This document shows, piece after piece, positions 11,931 through 23,933 of a stretch of DNA of 64,000 nt. Below the pieces are notes generated by a model. The model was given only the letters and a program-made list of their open reading frames with translations. It was not told where the DNA came from and searched no databases. A program made the position numbers and the translations under genes. Position 1 is the stretch's first letter. Each line of letters starts with the position of its first letter. The DNA comes from Cheiracanthium punctorium (Eukaryota > Arthropoda > Arachnida > Araneae > Cheiracanthiidae). The DNA lies in NCBI GenBank assembly GCA_038373885.1, contig JAWZYV010013542.1, positions 1 through 64,000 on the forward strand. Direction: 5' to 3'.

Positions 11931-12394
11931 ATTGTGAATGTAATCGCGACTACATACACAGATTCAACTATTGTTATAGTGCTGCCATCTATTACCAGTC
12001 ACTAGCACTACTTCTAAACTCACGCTCTTTCTACTCTCAAGAGATGGCAGCACTACCACTACGCAATGTCCAAATATAGTCTTCGCGCTTGGCACTGTTC
12101 AGAGAAAATAAGCTTTTTGAGTCTTCTTCCATTGACTGGTTTCTGTTTGGAAAAGTGACATTGAAGAAGAAGGCCCTCGAGCTTTAGGTAGTGTCAGCTA
12201 CATGAATATTAATAATAAAATTGAATTTATTAATTAATCCTTGATACTCCAATCAAAGGTTCTTCCAGTTCGACTATCAATAACGTAGGCGCCCGTATAA
12301 GGAACAGGTAAGGACAGGCAGGCCCGTCGAGAGACAAACTCGGGCTGGATATCTGCCGGTCCCTACCCCCTGCCGCCCCCCTACCATAAAAAGC

Positions 12395-12436
12395 TTATCT
12401 TATTGCTAATGAAATGTTTCATTAGCAATAAGATAA
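12395..12436. repeat. Perfect 20-bp-arm palindrome
   Basis: TTATCTTATTGCTAATGAAA and its exact complement are separated only by TG, giving a 42-bp hairpin. It sits 14 bp before the inverted-repeat element at 12451. Function unknown. Confidence 0.9.
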
Positions 12437-12784
12437 TTTTAACCCCAAATGGGGAGTAATTTAGTTACCGGGTGTCACCTATTTTTGGCGACTTTTTTTT
12501 TCTCGCCAACTCCCGCTACTTGGCGCATTTTTTTGTCGCCAAATTTCTCACGTGTGAAACACCATTTTAGAATACGATAAAATAATACAACACGTTGAGC
12601 ACTGTCAGGAAATACAAATCACTTTAACACATTAAAATTGCACAGATATTCCACTAAAAAAAACAATAAAACAAAATACACCATCCATACTTAACACTAA
12701 AAAATGTCAGCAAATTCAGTAACAGGCAATTCAAAATGAGCAAACATTAAACCACTTTTAACTAAAAAAATTTCAGAATATTAA

Positions 12785-13440
12785 GCAACCTAGTTGTACA
12801 GCTATGTAAACTATGCAACCAGTGGACCGTTTTTAACTAAAAAAACCGCAGTGGATTCAGCAACCTAGTTGTACAGCTATGTAAACTAGGCAACCAGTGG
12901 ACCGTTTTTAACTAAAAAAACCACAGTGCATTCAGCAACCTAGTTTTACAGCTATGTAAATTCGGCAACCAGTGGTCCGTTTTTAACTAAAAAAACCTCA
13001 GTGGATTCGCCAACCTAGTTGTACAGCTATGTTAACTAGGCAACCAGTAAACCGTTTTTAACTAAAAGAACAACAGTGGATTAACCCATTTATGCCTAGC
13101 GTCCCTTTTTTGGGACGGCATTTTCGATATCATTCGAAAACGTTATTTATTTTTCCGAGCCTTTATTCGCGAGTATTGAACCTCAATTCCACAAAACATT
13201 TTAATATGGCCAAGTGGGATGTTGACATTTCAATTTTTATACATAACGATTTTAAATGAAATCATCCCTTGTTCAAAAAGTTGACATCAGAAATTTATCA
13301 ATTACTGCTGGTGTTAGCAAAAATCGAAGAAAGTCGCAAAAATATCCAGGCACGAATGGGTTAAGCAACCTAGTCATACAGCTAATGTAAACTGGGCAAA
13401 CACTGGCCCGTTTTCAACTCAAAACAACATCGGTGGATTA
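12785..13440. repeat. 76-bp tandem array interrupted by a TTAA element
   Basis: Units contain CAACCTAGTTGTACAGCTATG, then CAACCAGTGGACCGTTTTTA and CAGTGGATT. They recur about every 76 bp from 12785 to 13080. A further degenerate unit follows at 13365, after the inserted element at 13085-13360. Confidence 0.85.
13085..13360. mobile_element. piggyBac-like MITE, family CCCATTTATGCC, copy 1
   Basis: TTAA occurs on both sides (13081-13084, 13361-13364). The ends CCCATTTATGCCTAG and CAGGCACGAATGGG are inverted. Homologous copies lie at 39702-39975 and 59732-60007. TTAA duplications with CCC-starting ends are characteristic of piggyBac. There is no transposase. Confidence 0.85.
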
Positions 13441-14652
13441 AATAACCTACTTATACACATTTACAATTCACATTGAAAACCTTAAGCAATTGCAAAAATT
13501 CTTTAAAAAAAACACTTACCTTTATCTAAAGAAACTCCTCAAAAATATCCAAAACACACAACAGCTAATAACATAACACCAAAACGCTTTATTTTACTAA
13601 CTAACCACATAACCAACATATACTAACCACACACCAAACACCAATAACACAAAACAAGAACTGACTCATCGATTTCAAATTTCCTCCTTTTAAAACCTCG
13701 GTTTACCGATTACAGTTAAATTGCCTTAACCAACCACAAAATTCCTTTACCAAACATCCTGGTATCGTTTAATGAACCCACCGAGCGTTTTTTCATCAAA
13801 CTACAGCATCATCCAACACCTCAACTCAATCTACACAGGTTACAACAGACATCTGACTCTAAGGCTAAAGTAAACAAACTTTCGACCAAACTCCAAGCTT
13901 GGCGACACATCGGCGCTTGGCGAGGACACCCGGTAACTAAATTTCCCCCTTAAAATGTTTGATGTGAGAAATTAAGCCTCTTCATGAAGCACTGACTAAA
14001 TAAACATACTTTATAACTAATAATTATTAAAAAATAACTAAATAATAACAAGAAGGGTAAAACGGTAAGTAAACTCACCGCAAACAACTGAAAAGTCCCC
14101 ATTCCGAGAGCAATTCGGAACAATTTTATTCCAAGAACATTTTGGGATGTATGAATTTTCCCGCGCTTGGAAATTACCAAGTTTGCACCTGCCAGCCTGG
14201 AGTTGTCATGGTGATTCCCCGCGTATGAGAGCACAAAGGGTGGCGCGTTTGCCTCCATCCCCCCCAAAAAAATAAAAGAGCGTTCATGACGTCAGCAATC
14301 CACTTTCGTTTAGCACCTCGTCTCGTCTTTACTTATTTCAGTCGGTGTTGGTTTTCGCGAATTTTATTTCTGTCTATAGAGAATTTTTTTTTTTTTTGAA
14401 AGTTTAGCCCGGGCCCCCAAGAAAACACGGGCCCAGGGGGAATCCCCCTCTTCCTCCCCCTCTCGACAGGCCTGAGGACAGGTGTGGCCTTGCAATGTCA
14501 TGGAGCCAATTGACGGGCTACAAACCTCTGCTAGTAAATGAACGTTTACCATCGGTTTTTTCTGCTTCAGCCTCAGCAATTGTTGTTTACAGCGTTAATC
14601 AGTTGCATTTTCACCGGGTTCCAATTGTTTGTAGTAGTGCACCCTTCATATC

Positions 14653-14949
14653 CCTCTCGAGAATGCAAGTCCTCATGTTGCGAAACCGGTTAAGGGCACG
14701 TTAGTAAAGTTCGGCTGGGAAGTTTTGGAGCACCCGGCGTATACCCCTGACACAGCCGCTTCGGACTATCATCTATTTCGGTCAGTGAACAATACCTTCT
14801 GTTCTGTGCACTTTCGCAAAGTGGAAGAAGAACGAAAATCCATTGATGACTTCATCGCATCAAAAGATGAAACTTTCTACGCTACTGGCACACTATCTGA
14901 TCGTTGGCAGAAGGTGCTGGAAAGTAACGGAGATTACTTTGACGAATAA
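14653..14949 (+). pseudogene. mariner-type (DD34D) transposase C-terminal fragment
   Basis: The + strand frame from 14653 to the TAA at 14947-14949 reads like the C-terminal third of a mariner transposase. It has ENASPHVAKPVKG, then LEHPAYTPDTAASDYHLFRS, then KDETFYATGTLSDRWQKVLE. By my count 34 residues separate the second catalytic position from the third (the D of SDYHLF), the mariner DD34D signature. The second catalytic aspartate is replaced by Glu. The N-terminal part, including the HTH DNA-binding domain, is absent, and upstream reading is broken. I found no flanking inverted repeats, so this is a truncated relic. Confidence 0.8.
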
Positions 14950-15169
14950 ACGTATTATTATAAGCTCTAAATTGTACGTTCCTTTCTTTGACACGCTCTT
15001 TAAAACACTTATTACTAGACAAAAATATACGAAAAGTCACGTGAAAATTTAATAATTTTTTTTTTTTTTTGCTCAGCTCGTCAGCAGAAAGCTAAAATGC
15101 AACTTTTGTAGTGGTATACCACCTTAACAACGTATAAAAATTTAAAACATGTGTGACTGATTAAACATG

Positions 15170-15212
15170 CCCCCCCCCCCAAAAAAAAAAAAAAATTTTT
15201 TTTTTTTTTTAA
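15170..15212. repeat. Adjacent C, A and T homopolymers
   Basis: A run of about 11 C is followed by about 15 A and then about 16 T, which makes an A/T foldback. It could reflect two poly(A) tails in opposite orientation or assembly slippage. Confidence 0.8.
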
Positions 15213-16860
15213 GCAAATGCAATGTTCATGCATAAACTGTAGAAGGTACGCAAACGTTGATAACATTTTGGCACTACCTTAAAAAGTTACTTCTACAAAC
15301 AAATTTTCACTTCAGTAACTTTTACAGGTGAGGCGTTATTTATACAATTCAGAAAAAAAATGGCGGATCTTGCAGAAAACTTAAAAAGTTGCACATAATT
15401 AATCTCTCGGTAATTAATCATCGTAGAACCTTCAAAATTGAGATTTGTGGTTATCTTAGCCTATAAATCATCTACATAAAATTTGAGGAAAATCGAAGTT
15501 GGTGTGCTGGACTGCACTGTTTGATCTGACGTGGAATGACCCTGAGGAAAAATAAAGAAAACCCCATTCAAAAGATGACTGTTACAATTTCATTCCGTTT
15601 TGGTAATAACAGGACCAGTAAGTACATCTACACGCAACAGCCTGAATTATATCGTTTGCTATCTATGCATAAATACTCTTAAAAACCGACAGATGTCTAT
15701 CCTGGTATCGTATACACGGCTGTTCCACATAGGGTACCAGGGGCTTTACCACTCGGAAAATGGTCTCTGAAAATAACACCGGTCAACACGATTTTTGGGT
15801 CTGACTTCTACATATTAAATTTTAGTTTCTCCTACGCCAAAACTAAGGAAAATAATTTTTTTTTAAAATGAAAGTTTGCTTTTCTAGAAATTATAGCAAT
15901 TTTTCAATTTTTTGCCCAAAATCACAGATTTTTATATTTTTTTTTATAATTCCACTCTAAATTATGACCAGAAAAGTTTTTGCTGGATATAAAAGTCTTT
16001 TTTATTCAAGATTTGTGATAAACAATAACATATAAATGTAAAATAATAAGAAATGAATGTCTAAATGTGAATATTTTTCGTATTTCTTTTATGTTCGTAT
16101 GAGCAAATAATAATACAAACAAATAATAATATTAGAAATAATACTACAAATAATACTACAAGCAATACTAGAGAGTTACGAATAATAATACAGTTTGCTT
16201 TCGGGTTAATCAAACGGCTGCCATTATTCGTTTATGAAATAAATAAAAATATACTTATCGACGCAAATCAGAAAAAATGAAAATTTAAGTGTTTTTCAAG
16301 GTCTAGAATCAGAACTTAAGCATGAGAATAGAAAAGACCCAAAATTTATTGTTGTTGACCGGTGTAATAGGTAACGGTTAAACCAACCTTTTAGCACATA
16401 TGACGTCACTCTCTGACAGAATACCCAAGAGCGCTACTACGAAAATGTCGTAGTGTTTCCGATACCGCAAATACAGTCGGAAAATCCACTGTTGTTTTAC
16501 GACACCGTCAACAAGCGTGAGAACTGCTACTCGCCATCGGCTATCTGCATCTCGGATCTCGGATTGCAGCTCGTGGTTTTTTTTGTTTTATTTTGTTTTT
16601 TTAACGGTTTAATCTCAAAAGAATGTCACGATTTTTAATTTTACCTCTTGCACAACAAGACGATGCAACAACTGTTCCCAGAAATCCAATTTCGATTCCT
16701 AGGAGTAAGCCGTTTGATTTAATCGAGGAAGAATTCAATAGAAGTTTTCGCTTAAAGAAACAATCAGCACTTCGGCCTTGGAGGAAAGAGTAATATGGAG
16801 TGGGCATGAGGGGAGAAGAGTAAAGCCCCAACTGTAACCGGTTTTTCCTCCGTCCGCTAT
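15213..16860. other. No gene recognised
   Basis: AT-rich sequence with short direct AATAATACTACAA repeats near 16120-16170. A slightly GC-richer part near 16450-16560 has a short open frame without recognisable domain or splice borders. Confidence 0.4.
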
Positions 16861-17029
16861 GTTCTTCTATGGGGAGAAAAATGAAGTAATGCTACGCGTA
16901 GCCTTGGGGGGCGTGGCTCGGAGTTATGGAGCTGTTTGGAACTCACACGATTTATAGAGCCACGCCCCCAAGGCTACGCTTACAGCTACTTCATTTCGTC
17001 CCCATAGCTTTCCGCCCCATAGAGAACTA
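16861..17029. repeat. Foldback MITE-like inverted repeat
   Basis: The left arm CTATGGGGAGAAAAATGAAG...GCGTAGCCTTGGGG...GGCGTGGCTC is matched in reverse by GAGCCACGCCC...CCAAGGCTACGC...CTTCATTTCGTCCCCATAG. The arms are about 55 bp. A second CCCCATAGAGAAC at 17017-17029 pairs with the outer GTTCTTCTATGGGG. Spacer is about 30 bp. Confidence 0.8.
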
Positions 17030-17126
17030 GCTCGTGCCCGCTCCATATTATTAGTTCCACCAAGACTTCGGCTGATTGAACAGCTTAAGCCTTTTCTTGA
17101 TGCAAAAACCAGAGGCGTAGCTAGGG

Positions 17127-18680
17127 TTACCAGCGCCCGGGGACAACTGAAAATTTTGAGCCCGCACCTCCCCCCCCCCAGAAACGGGAAGGGGGCAAAC
17201 CCATAAATGTGCTACAAAAAACTGTAATATCTGCATATTAAAAAAGGATTAAAAAATACAATTATTTAAAATACCTTAAAATCCCCCCCCCTTCCTTTCT
17301 TGATTTCATTTTGGCTTGTTTGCCGATCATAGCTACTTTCTTTTAACGTCAAAACCTTCTGTACCATTTGTCCACAGAACGCCTTACCATTTACCCATAG
17401 AAGTCCATTATCAACGTAATTCGTTATGTAGAGTTATTAATAACGATCTGGTCTTTTCATTTACTTTGTAGTCGAGTTCAACGGAACTTCATATACTTGC
17501 TATACTAAATGCAAGTATTTATTTAAAAGCATTTTTTTTGGTTGGGGGAGGGGGTGGGTGGGGAAAATGTGATAGGAATAATCTGCAGACAAATTTTAAC
17601 AATAAAATATTTTAATTAATTAACTGACAATTTTCTATTAAAAAAAATCCCTTTTAACTCTCCACCTTCAAGAGGGGGGGGGACTTTAGTTCCCTCCATT
17701 GGGGGTAGGCATATGTCAGTGATACAAAAAAGTTTTAGTCTTCTTCAGCAGTCGAATGAACTATATTTAATATTTATGTCAGGTCAACACTAATTTAAAC
17801 TTGCTTTATTTACCATGTACCTCGTCTAGCGATTTGCAGTTCGATGGATTGCACACCAGCTAATAATGAATGTACGTATGATGGCATTCATTTTCTACAA
17901 TTCGAATATTTTACTGACCCGATTACCAAACAGATCAAAATGAATTTTTTTCGGGCATCTCTCTATTCTAAAAAAAAAGTAAACGCCGCTGGCGCTGTCA
18001 ATAGCTTGTGGACCTATCTCCTCCTAAACCGTGGGAATTAGAGTTTCGACTAAGGTGTCCACAGATTCGAAAAATTCCGAGGAACCTGCTATGCTGACTT
18101 AAATTTCGAAAATCGAATTATTTTAGAAGATATTAATAAAAAACTGAAAAAATAAACATAATGGTTGCCAGATTTGGCATAAAATCATTCATTCCTTTGC
18201 AACAAAGCGTTTCCAAGTATCTAAAATCGCGTGAAATTTACAAACATGAGTTAGAATGACGTCCATTTTACGCCAAAATAAAAACTATCTGAAATAAGTA
18301 ACTCAAAATGCGTTACACAAAGTTGACAATTTTCAAATAGTAAGTTCGCTTAGACAACAGGAGTTTAGAATTAGAAATTATTCGTTTTTCCAAAGCAGAA
18401 TAACTAATATCTTGAAAATGAAAAATAATTAAAATGCAGATTATTTTAAAGCCGGTTCGGTCCAGCTGGATTATTGGCTACCAGTAGAAATATTGGGCGG
18501 CGTTAACTATGCCATTATAGCAGTTATAGTACACTTTGGATATTTGCGAGCGCGACGAGATGGTATAATTCGTGGTGCTAAGTACGCCAATCTGCAAATG
18601 ATTATGTAAATGAAAATATGGATAACGGTTTTCCGGTAACCTTAAATGAACAGTAATTATAGGTTGTGAGCATGTGTAAA
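17127..18680. other. No gene recognised
   Basis: AT-rich sequence with C, G and A runs (17168, 17285, 17677). I see no exon or transposase. An open frame at 17844-18041 has no recognisable domain. Confidence 0.4.
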
Positions 18681-18796
18681 TCGCCAAATAATGAAAAGTC
18701 GCCATGGGTGGCAAGCTATCCTATCTGTTCCGTAGCTTTTATTAACTTTACATGTACGCAAGTCGCCAAATAATGAAAAATCGCCATGGGTGGCAA
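18681..18796. repeat. 33-bp direct repeat with TCGCCA words
   Basis: TCGCCAAATAATGAAAAGTC followed by GCCATGGGTGGCAA occurs at about 18682 and again at about 18762. The spacing is 80 bp. It uses the same TCGCCAA word that marks family A. Confidence 0.8.
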
Positions 18797-19076
18797 ATTC
18801 GCAGTGTCCAATAGGTTTTACATTATTAAAAATACAGCTGAAACAGATGTTCTGATTTTATTATGCTTTAGCTCCTAATTAATATAACTTATGAATGGCA
18901 ACATTAAATATCATTGTGTTTCTGAGGAGTGCAAATAATTTTTCCAGCGATTATAAGCGGAGTCCGCACTCCAGGTGGAGTATAGCTCAGGACCCGTACA
19001 ACACGGATTCCCATAACAAAATATCTTCCGTGTTATGAGGGGGTATACTGTAGTGTGAAGTTTAAATTTTTATGTA

Positions 19077-19288
19077 CACCCTCCAAAAAAAGTATTCGAG
19101 CAAGAGAGAATTTTCCTATTTTAGATTTGCGAATAATAATTGAGTGTTTGAAAAACGCACAACTTGATAGAAATATCGAAAGTCATATTTATTCATAGCC
19201 TAATTCATAATCTATGATAAATAATTTTTAATATATGAAACCAACGTAGGAAATTTCTCTCTTGCTCGAATACTTTTTTTGGAGGGTG
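19077..19288. mobile_element. 212-bp palindromic MITE with TA duplication
   Basis: Inverted ends of about 42 bp start CACCCTCCAAAAAAAGTATT and are flanked by TA (19075-19076, 19289-19290). The same terminal sequence occurs internally at 809 and, diverged, at 1487. A Tc1/mariner-related miniature is the likely class, because of the TA target. Confidence 0.9.
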
Positions 19289-19467
19289 TACCAATGAACC
19301 TGCAAGAACCAAGCAATGTGTAGCTCAGTAACATTCTATCTGATCCAATCTTCGGGTTTTGTCTGTTGAAATTATGTCTTTTTTACGAATAAGCCTTATT
19401 AGGGGCCGAATGCCTCATACGAAAAGCGAGCGTAGCGAGTCTGGGGGCCTTGGCCCCTAGTTTTTTT

Positions 19468-21445
19468 ACTTCCTTGTACGTAGTATAAGGAAGTAATGTG
19501 ATCCCGAAAAATTTTGGGGGCCAAATTTCGACATAAAAACCGATTTTGACTACCTCTAAATTGAATTTTAAAATTTTTTTCGATGCATCTCATCGTAGGC
19601 TAGCATGCACGATCATATTAACGCGTCTGCAACTCATTTTGACCAGTGGCGAGTCTACTGTGGCCAGTTTTTCCATGCCGTCTGTACGTACGTACGTACG
19701 TATGTATGTAACTCGCATATCTCAAAAACTATTGGTCGTAGAATGTTGAGATTTGATATTTAGGATTGTTCTATGATCTAGTTGTGCACCTCCCCTTTTG
19801 GTGGCAATCGAATGAATAGTTTATGTACAGGACCGCCCAAAAGATTCGAAATACATTACGCTCTATGGGCCCAAATTCATTAAACTCGCCTAACTCAAAA
19901 GCTATTAGGCGTAGAATGTCGAAACTTCATATTTTGGATAGTTGTAACATCTAGTTGTGCACCTCCCCTTTTGGTTCCATTCGACTGGATAGTTTATCTA
20001 CAGGACTGCCCAAAACATTCGAAATACATTACACTCAATGGGCCGAAATTCATTAAACTCGCATATCTCAAAAACTGTTAGGCGTTGAATGTTGAAACTT
20101 TATATTTAGGATTGTTGTAACATCTAGTTGTGCACCTCCCCTTTCGGTTCCATTCGACTGAATAGTTTATCTACAGGACCGCCCAAAAGATTCGAAATAC
20201 ATTACGCTCTATGGGCCGAAATTCATCAAAGCGTTTTTTAGAGGTATTGGGCTATTTCAAACGACTCAGAAGTGATATATGCTGTAAAGAGTTAGAAAAT
20301 GAATTTCTCTATTAAAAAAAGTGTCTTTATCATTTATAGTTCTGCTACAGGAACACTCAAAAGATTTCCAATACATTACGGTCAATAGCAATTTTAGGGG
20401 CATTCATCCATTTCAAGCACAATACCGTCCTACCACATAAGTTAGGTAATGGTCCGACCACGGTCACGTGCCTCCCTCAAGAACTATGCCAAAAGTCGCC
20501 AAGCTTGGCGACTTTTGGTGTACGTGTGTGCATATTTAACTCTCAAATCTCAAAAACTATTATGAAATTTCATATATAAGAATGTTGTAACATCTAGTTG
20601 TGCATCTCGATTTTTGGTTCCAATCTACTGGAGAGTTTATTTACAGGACCACCGAAAAGAATTTCAGTACCTTAATGTCTATGGACATCTTCATTATAAT
20701 ACAACTGTAGACAGTCATTGTTTGGTACATGCCCAAAATCTCGCCGTCTGTCCTCGACCTTGGCGAGTTTTGGCGAAATATCGCCAAATTTGGCGATAGT
20801 CAGTCATTTCGTCCATGCCCAAAGTATCGCCATTTGTCATCGTTCTTGGCGAGTTTTGGCGAAATATCGCCAAATTTGGCGATAATCTGTCATTGTTTGG
20901 TTTATGCTTAAAATCTCGCCAAATGTCGTCGACATTGACGAGTTTCGCCGAAATATCGCCAAATTTGGCGCCAAAAATTATTTCCTATTTTGTATAACTC
21001 TAAAACTTTAACCCGTAGATTTTTTAACTTTGTATTTAGAACTATTGTAATATCTAACTGTTTTCAATATCTTTTTTGACAGCATTCGACTGAGAATTTA
21101 TTTACATGGTGAGCCAAATGACTTTGAATACATTGAGGTGTATAGATGCATTCAATTTATTGAAGGTCTGTGCTCACTGACTACTTTGGCTATCCCCAAA
21201 ATCTCGCTGACTATCTCAAGTTTGTCGGCTTTTGGTGAAATATCGCCAAATAAAGTGTCAGAAGGAAATCTTTCAAATTGAACTCAGCTTGGCGATATCG
21301 AAATATTTGGCTAGAAATTGCTAAACCTTACTATTATTGATATTTTATCTCTTTCTAACAAATAAATTTAGAGGAAGTGCGTCGAAAATATATTTGATCT
21401 AATGGACGTGCAAGGAAGTCATGTGTTGGACACATCAGATTTTTT
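19468..21445 (+). mobile_element. Repeat family A copy 1 (Helentron/HINE-like, non-autonomous)
   Basis: It starts ACTTCCTTGTACGTAGTATA after a T-run. Next come a (CGTA)n microsatellite at 19684-19705, three 173-bp units (CTCGC at 19712, 19885, 20058) and three roughly 90-bp units built around the perfect palindrome ATCGCCAAATTTGGCGAT (20780-20797, 20866-20883, and a diverged copy near 20955). The 3' part has CGTGCAAGGAAGT, complementary to the 5' terminus, then a hairpin ATGTGTTGGACACAT, then CAGATTTTTT. A short subterminal inverted repeat, a microsatellite, a 3' hairpin and insertion next to T-runs recall Helentron/DINE-1 elements. No Rep/helicase is encoded. Copy 2 follows head to tail. Confidence 0.7.
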
Positions 21446-23430
21446 ACTTCCTTGTACGTAGTATAAGGAAGTAATGTGATCCCGAAAAATTTTGGGGGCC
21501 AAATTTCGACAAAAAAACCGATTTTGACTACCTCTAAATTTAATTTTAAGAATTTTTTCGATGCATCTCATCGTAGGCTAGCATGCACGATCATATAAAC
21601 GCGTCTGAAACTCATTTTGACCAGCGGCGAGTCTATTGTGGTCAGTTTTTCCATGCCGTATGTACGTACGTACGTACGTACGTACGTATGTATGTAACTC
21701 GCATATCTCAAAAACTATTGGTCGTAGAATGTTGAGATTTGATATTTAGGATTGTTCTATGATCTAGTTGTGCACCTCCCCTTTTGGTCGCAATCGAATG
21801 TATAGTTTATGTACAGGACCGCCCAAAAGATTCGAAATACATTACGCTCTATGGGCCGAAATTCATTAAACTCGCCTAACTCAAAAACTATTAGGCGTAG
21901 AATGTCCAAACTTCATATTTTGGATAGTTGTAACATCTAGTTGTGCACTTCCCCTTTTGGTTCCATTCGACTGGATAGTTTATCTACAGGACCGCCCAAA
22001 ACATTCGAAATACATTACGCTCAATGGGCCGAAATTCATTAAACTCGCATATCTCAAAAACTATTAGGCGTAAAATGTTGAAACTTTATATTTAGGATTG
22101 TTGTAACATCTAGTTGTGCACCTCCCCTTTCGGTTCCATTCGACTGGATAGTTTATCTACAGAACCGCCTAAAAGGTTCGAAATACATTACGCTCTATGG
22201 GCCGAAATTCATCAAAGCGTTTTTTAGAGGTATTGGGCTATTTCAAACGACTCAGAAGTGATATATGCGGTAAAGAGTTAGAAAATGAATTTCTCCATTA
22301 AAAAAAGTGTCTTTATCATTTACAGTTCTGCTACAGGAACACTCAAAAGATTTCCAATACATTACGGTCAATGGCAATTTTAGGGGCATTCATCCATTTC
22401 AAGCACAATATCGTCTTACCACATAAGTTAGGTAATGGTCCGACCACGGGCACGTGCCTCCCTCAGGAACTATGCCAAAAGTCGCCAAGCTTGGCGACTT
22501 TTGGTGTACGTGTGTGTATATTTAACTCTCGAACCTCAAAAACTATTATGAAATTTTATATATAAAATTCTTGTAACATCTAGTTGTGCATCTCGATTTT
22601 TGGTTCCAATCTACTGGGGAGTTTATTTACAGGACCACCGAAAAGAATTTCAGTACTTTAATGTCTATGGACATCTTCAATATAATACAATTGTAGACAG
22701 TGATTGTTTGGTACATGCCCAAAATCTCGCCGACTGTCCTCGACTTTGGCGAGTTTTGCCGAAATGTCGCCAAATTTGGCGATAGTCAGTCATTTGGTCC
22801 TTGCCCAAAGTATCGCCATTTGTCATCGTTCTTGGCGAGTTTTGGCGAAATATCGCCAAATTTGGCGATAATCTGCCATTGTTGGTCCATGCTTAAAATC
22901 TCGCCAAATGTCGTCGACATTGACGAGTTTCGCCGAAATATCGCCAAATTTGGCTCCAAAATTATTTCGTATTTTGTATAACTCGTAAAACTTTAACCCG
23001 TAGAATTTTGAACTTTTGTATTTAGAACTATATTATAATATCTAACTGTTTTCAATATCTTTTTTGACAGCAATCGACTGGAAAATTATTTATAGGGTGA
23101 GCCAAATGACTTTAAATACATTAAGGTGTATGGATGCATTCAATTCATTGAAAGTCTGTGGTCAATGACTACTGAGGCTATCCCCAAAATCTCGACAACT
23201 ATCTCAAGTTTGTCGCTTTTGGTGAAATATCGCCAAATAAAGTGTCAGAAGGAAATCTTTCAAATTGAACTCAGCTTGGCGATATCGAAATATTTGGCTA
23301 GAAATCGCTAAACCTTACTATTATTGATATTTTATCTCTTTCAAACAAATAAGTTTAGAGGAAGTGCGTAGAAAACATTTTTATTCAATAGACGTGCAAG
23401 GAAGTCATGTGTTGGACACATCAGATTTTT
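21446..23430 (+). mobile_element. Repeat family A copy 2, head-to-tail with copy 1
   Basis: It matches copy 1 from ACTTCC to CAGATTTTT with only scattered differences. The (CGTA)n tract at 21660-21691 is longer. The palindrome units recur at about 22760-22950, the perfect one being at 22849-22866. The junction between copies is CACATCAGATTTTTT directly followed by ACTTCC, with no extra sequence. Long T runs follow from 23425. Confidence 0.7.
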
Positions 23431-23495
23431 TTTTTTTAAAGCTGGCATTTGAAATACAAGACATTTTGAATTCTTTTCCAGTTTCTGATATAAAC

Positions 23496-23499
<4 letters not shown>

Positions 23500-23531
<32 letters not shown>
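23500..23531. repeat. Poly(T) tract
   Basis: An uninterrupted run of about 32 T. Similar tracts lie near 10842, 32331, 41987 and 46730. Confidence 0.9.
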
Positions 23532-23535
<4 letters not shown>

Positions 23536-23933
23536 AGATGCTCAAAACTTGTATTATTTCTTGTATTATTACTTGTAAACATATTATTAAAAGAACAACC
23601 TTAAGCACTGAAAAATTTTAAACACACATTTTTATTTCAAAAAATCATAATAAGCATTCAGTAATATAGAAAATTGCAAAAGTACAATATTTTTTACCTT
23701 AACTTGAAGGTTCTCTTGGCGAGGAGAACCAGAAACGCAGACTTTAAAGCAGTTTCTACAGTACAAATATGCAACTTTTTAAAAAGATAAGTACAGCAGA
23801 GTATTACTATATAAGGAATGAAAGCCAATCTTAAAGACCAAGTAGAAGCATATGAGAAAAAAAAAACATCTCTGGACATTCAGTTCTCTTCAAATGTCCT
23901 CGAATTACGAGGCAGCATCCAGACAGTGGCGGC

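Larger units (their letters stand above)
12451..13949. mobile_element. 1.5-kb inverted-repeat element carrying a 76-bp tandem array
   Basis: AATTTAGTTACCGGGTGTC near the left end (12458-12476) is complemented by GACACCCGGTAACTAAATT at the right end (13924-13942), with G4/C5 runs outside. The interior has TTGGCGA/TCGCCAA words near both ends and a degenerate tandem array. No transposase frame is visible, and I could not define a target duplication, so the superfamily is unknown. Confidence 0.65.
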
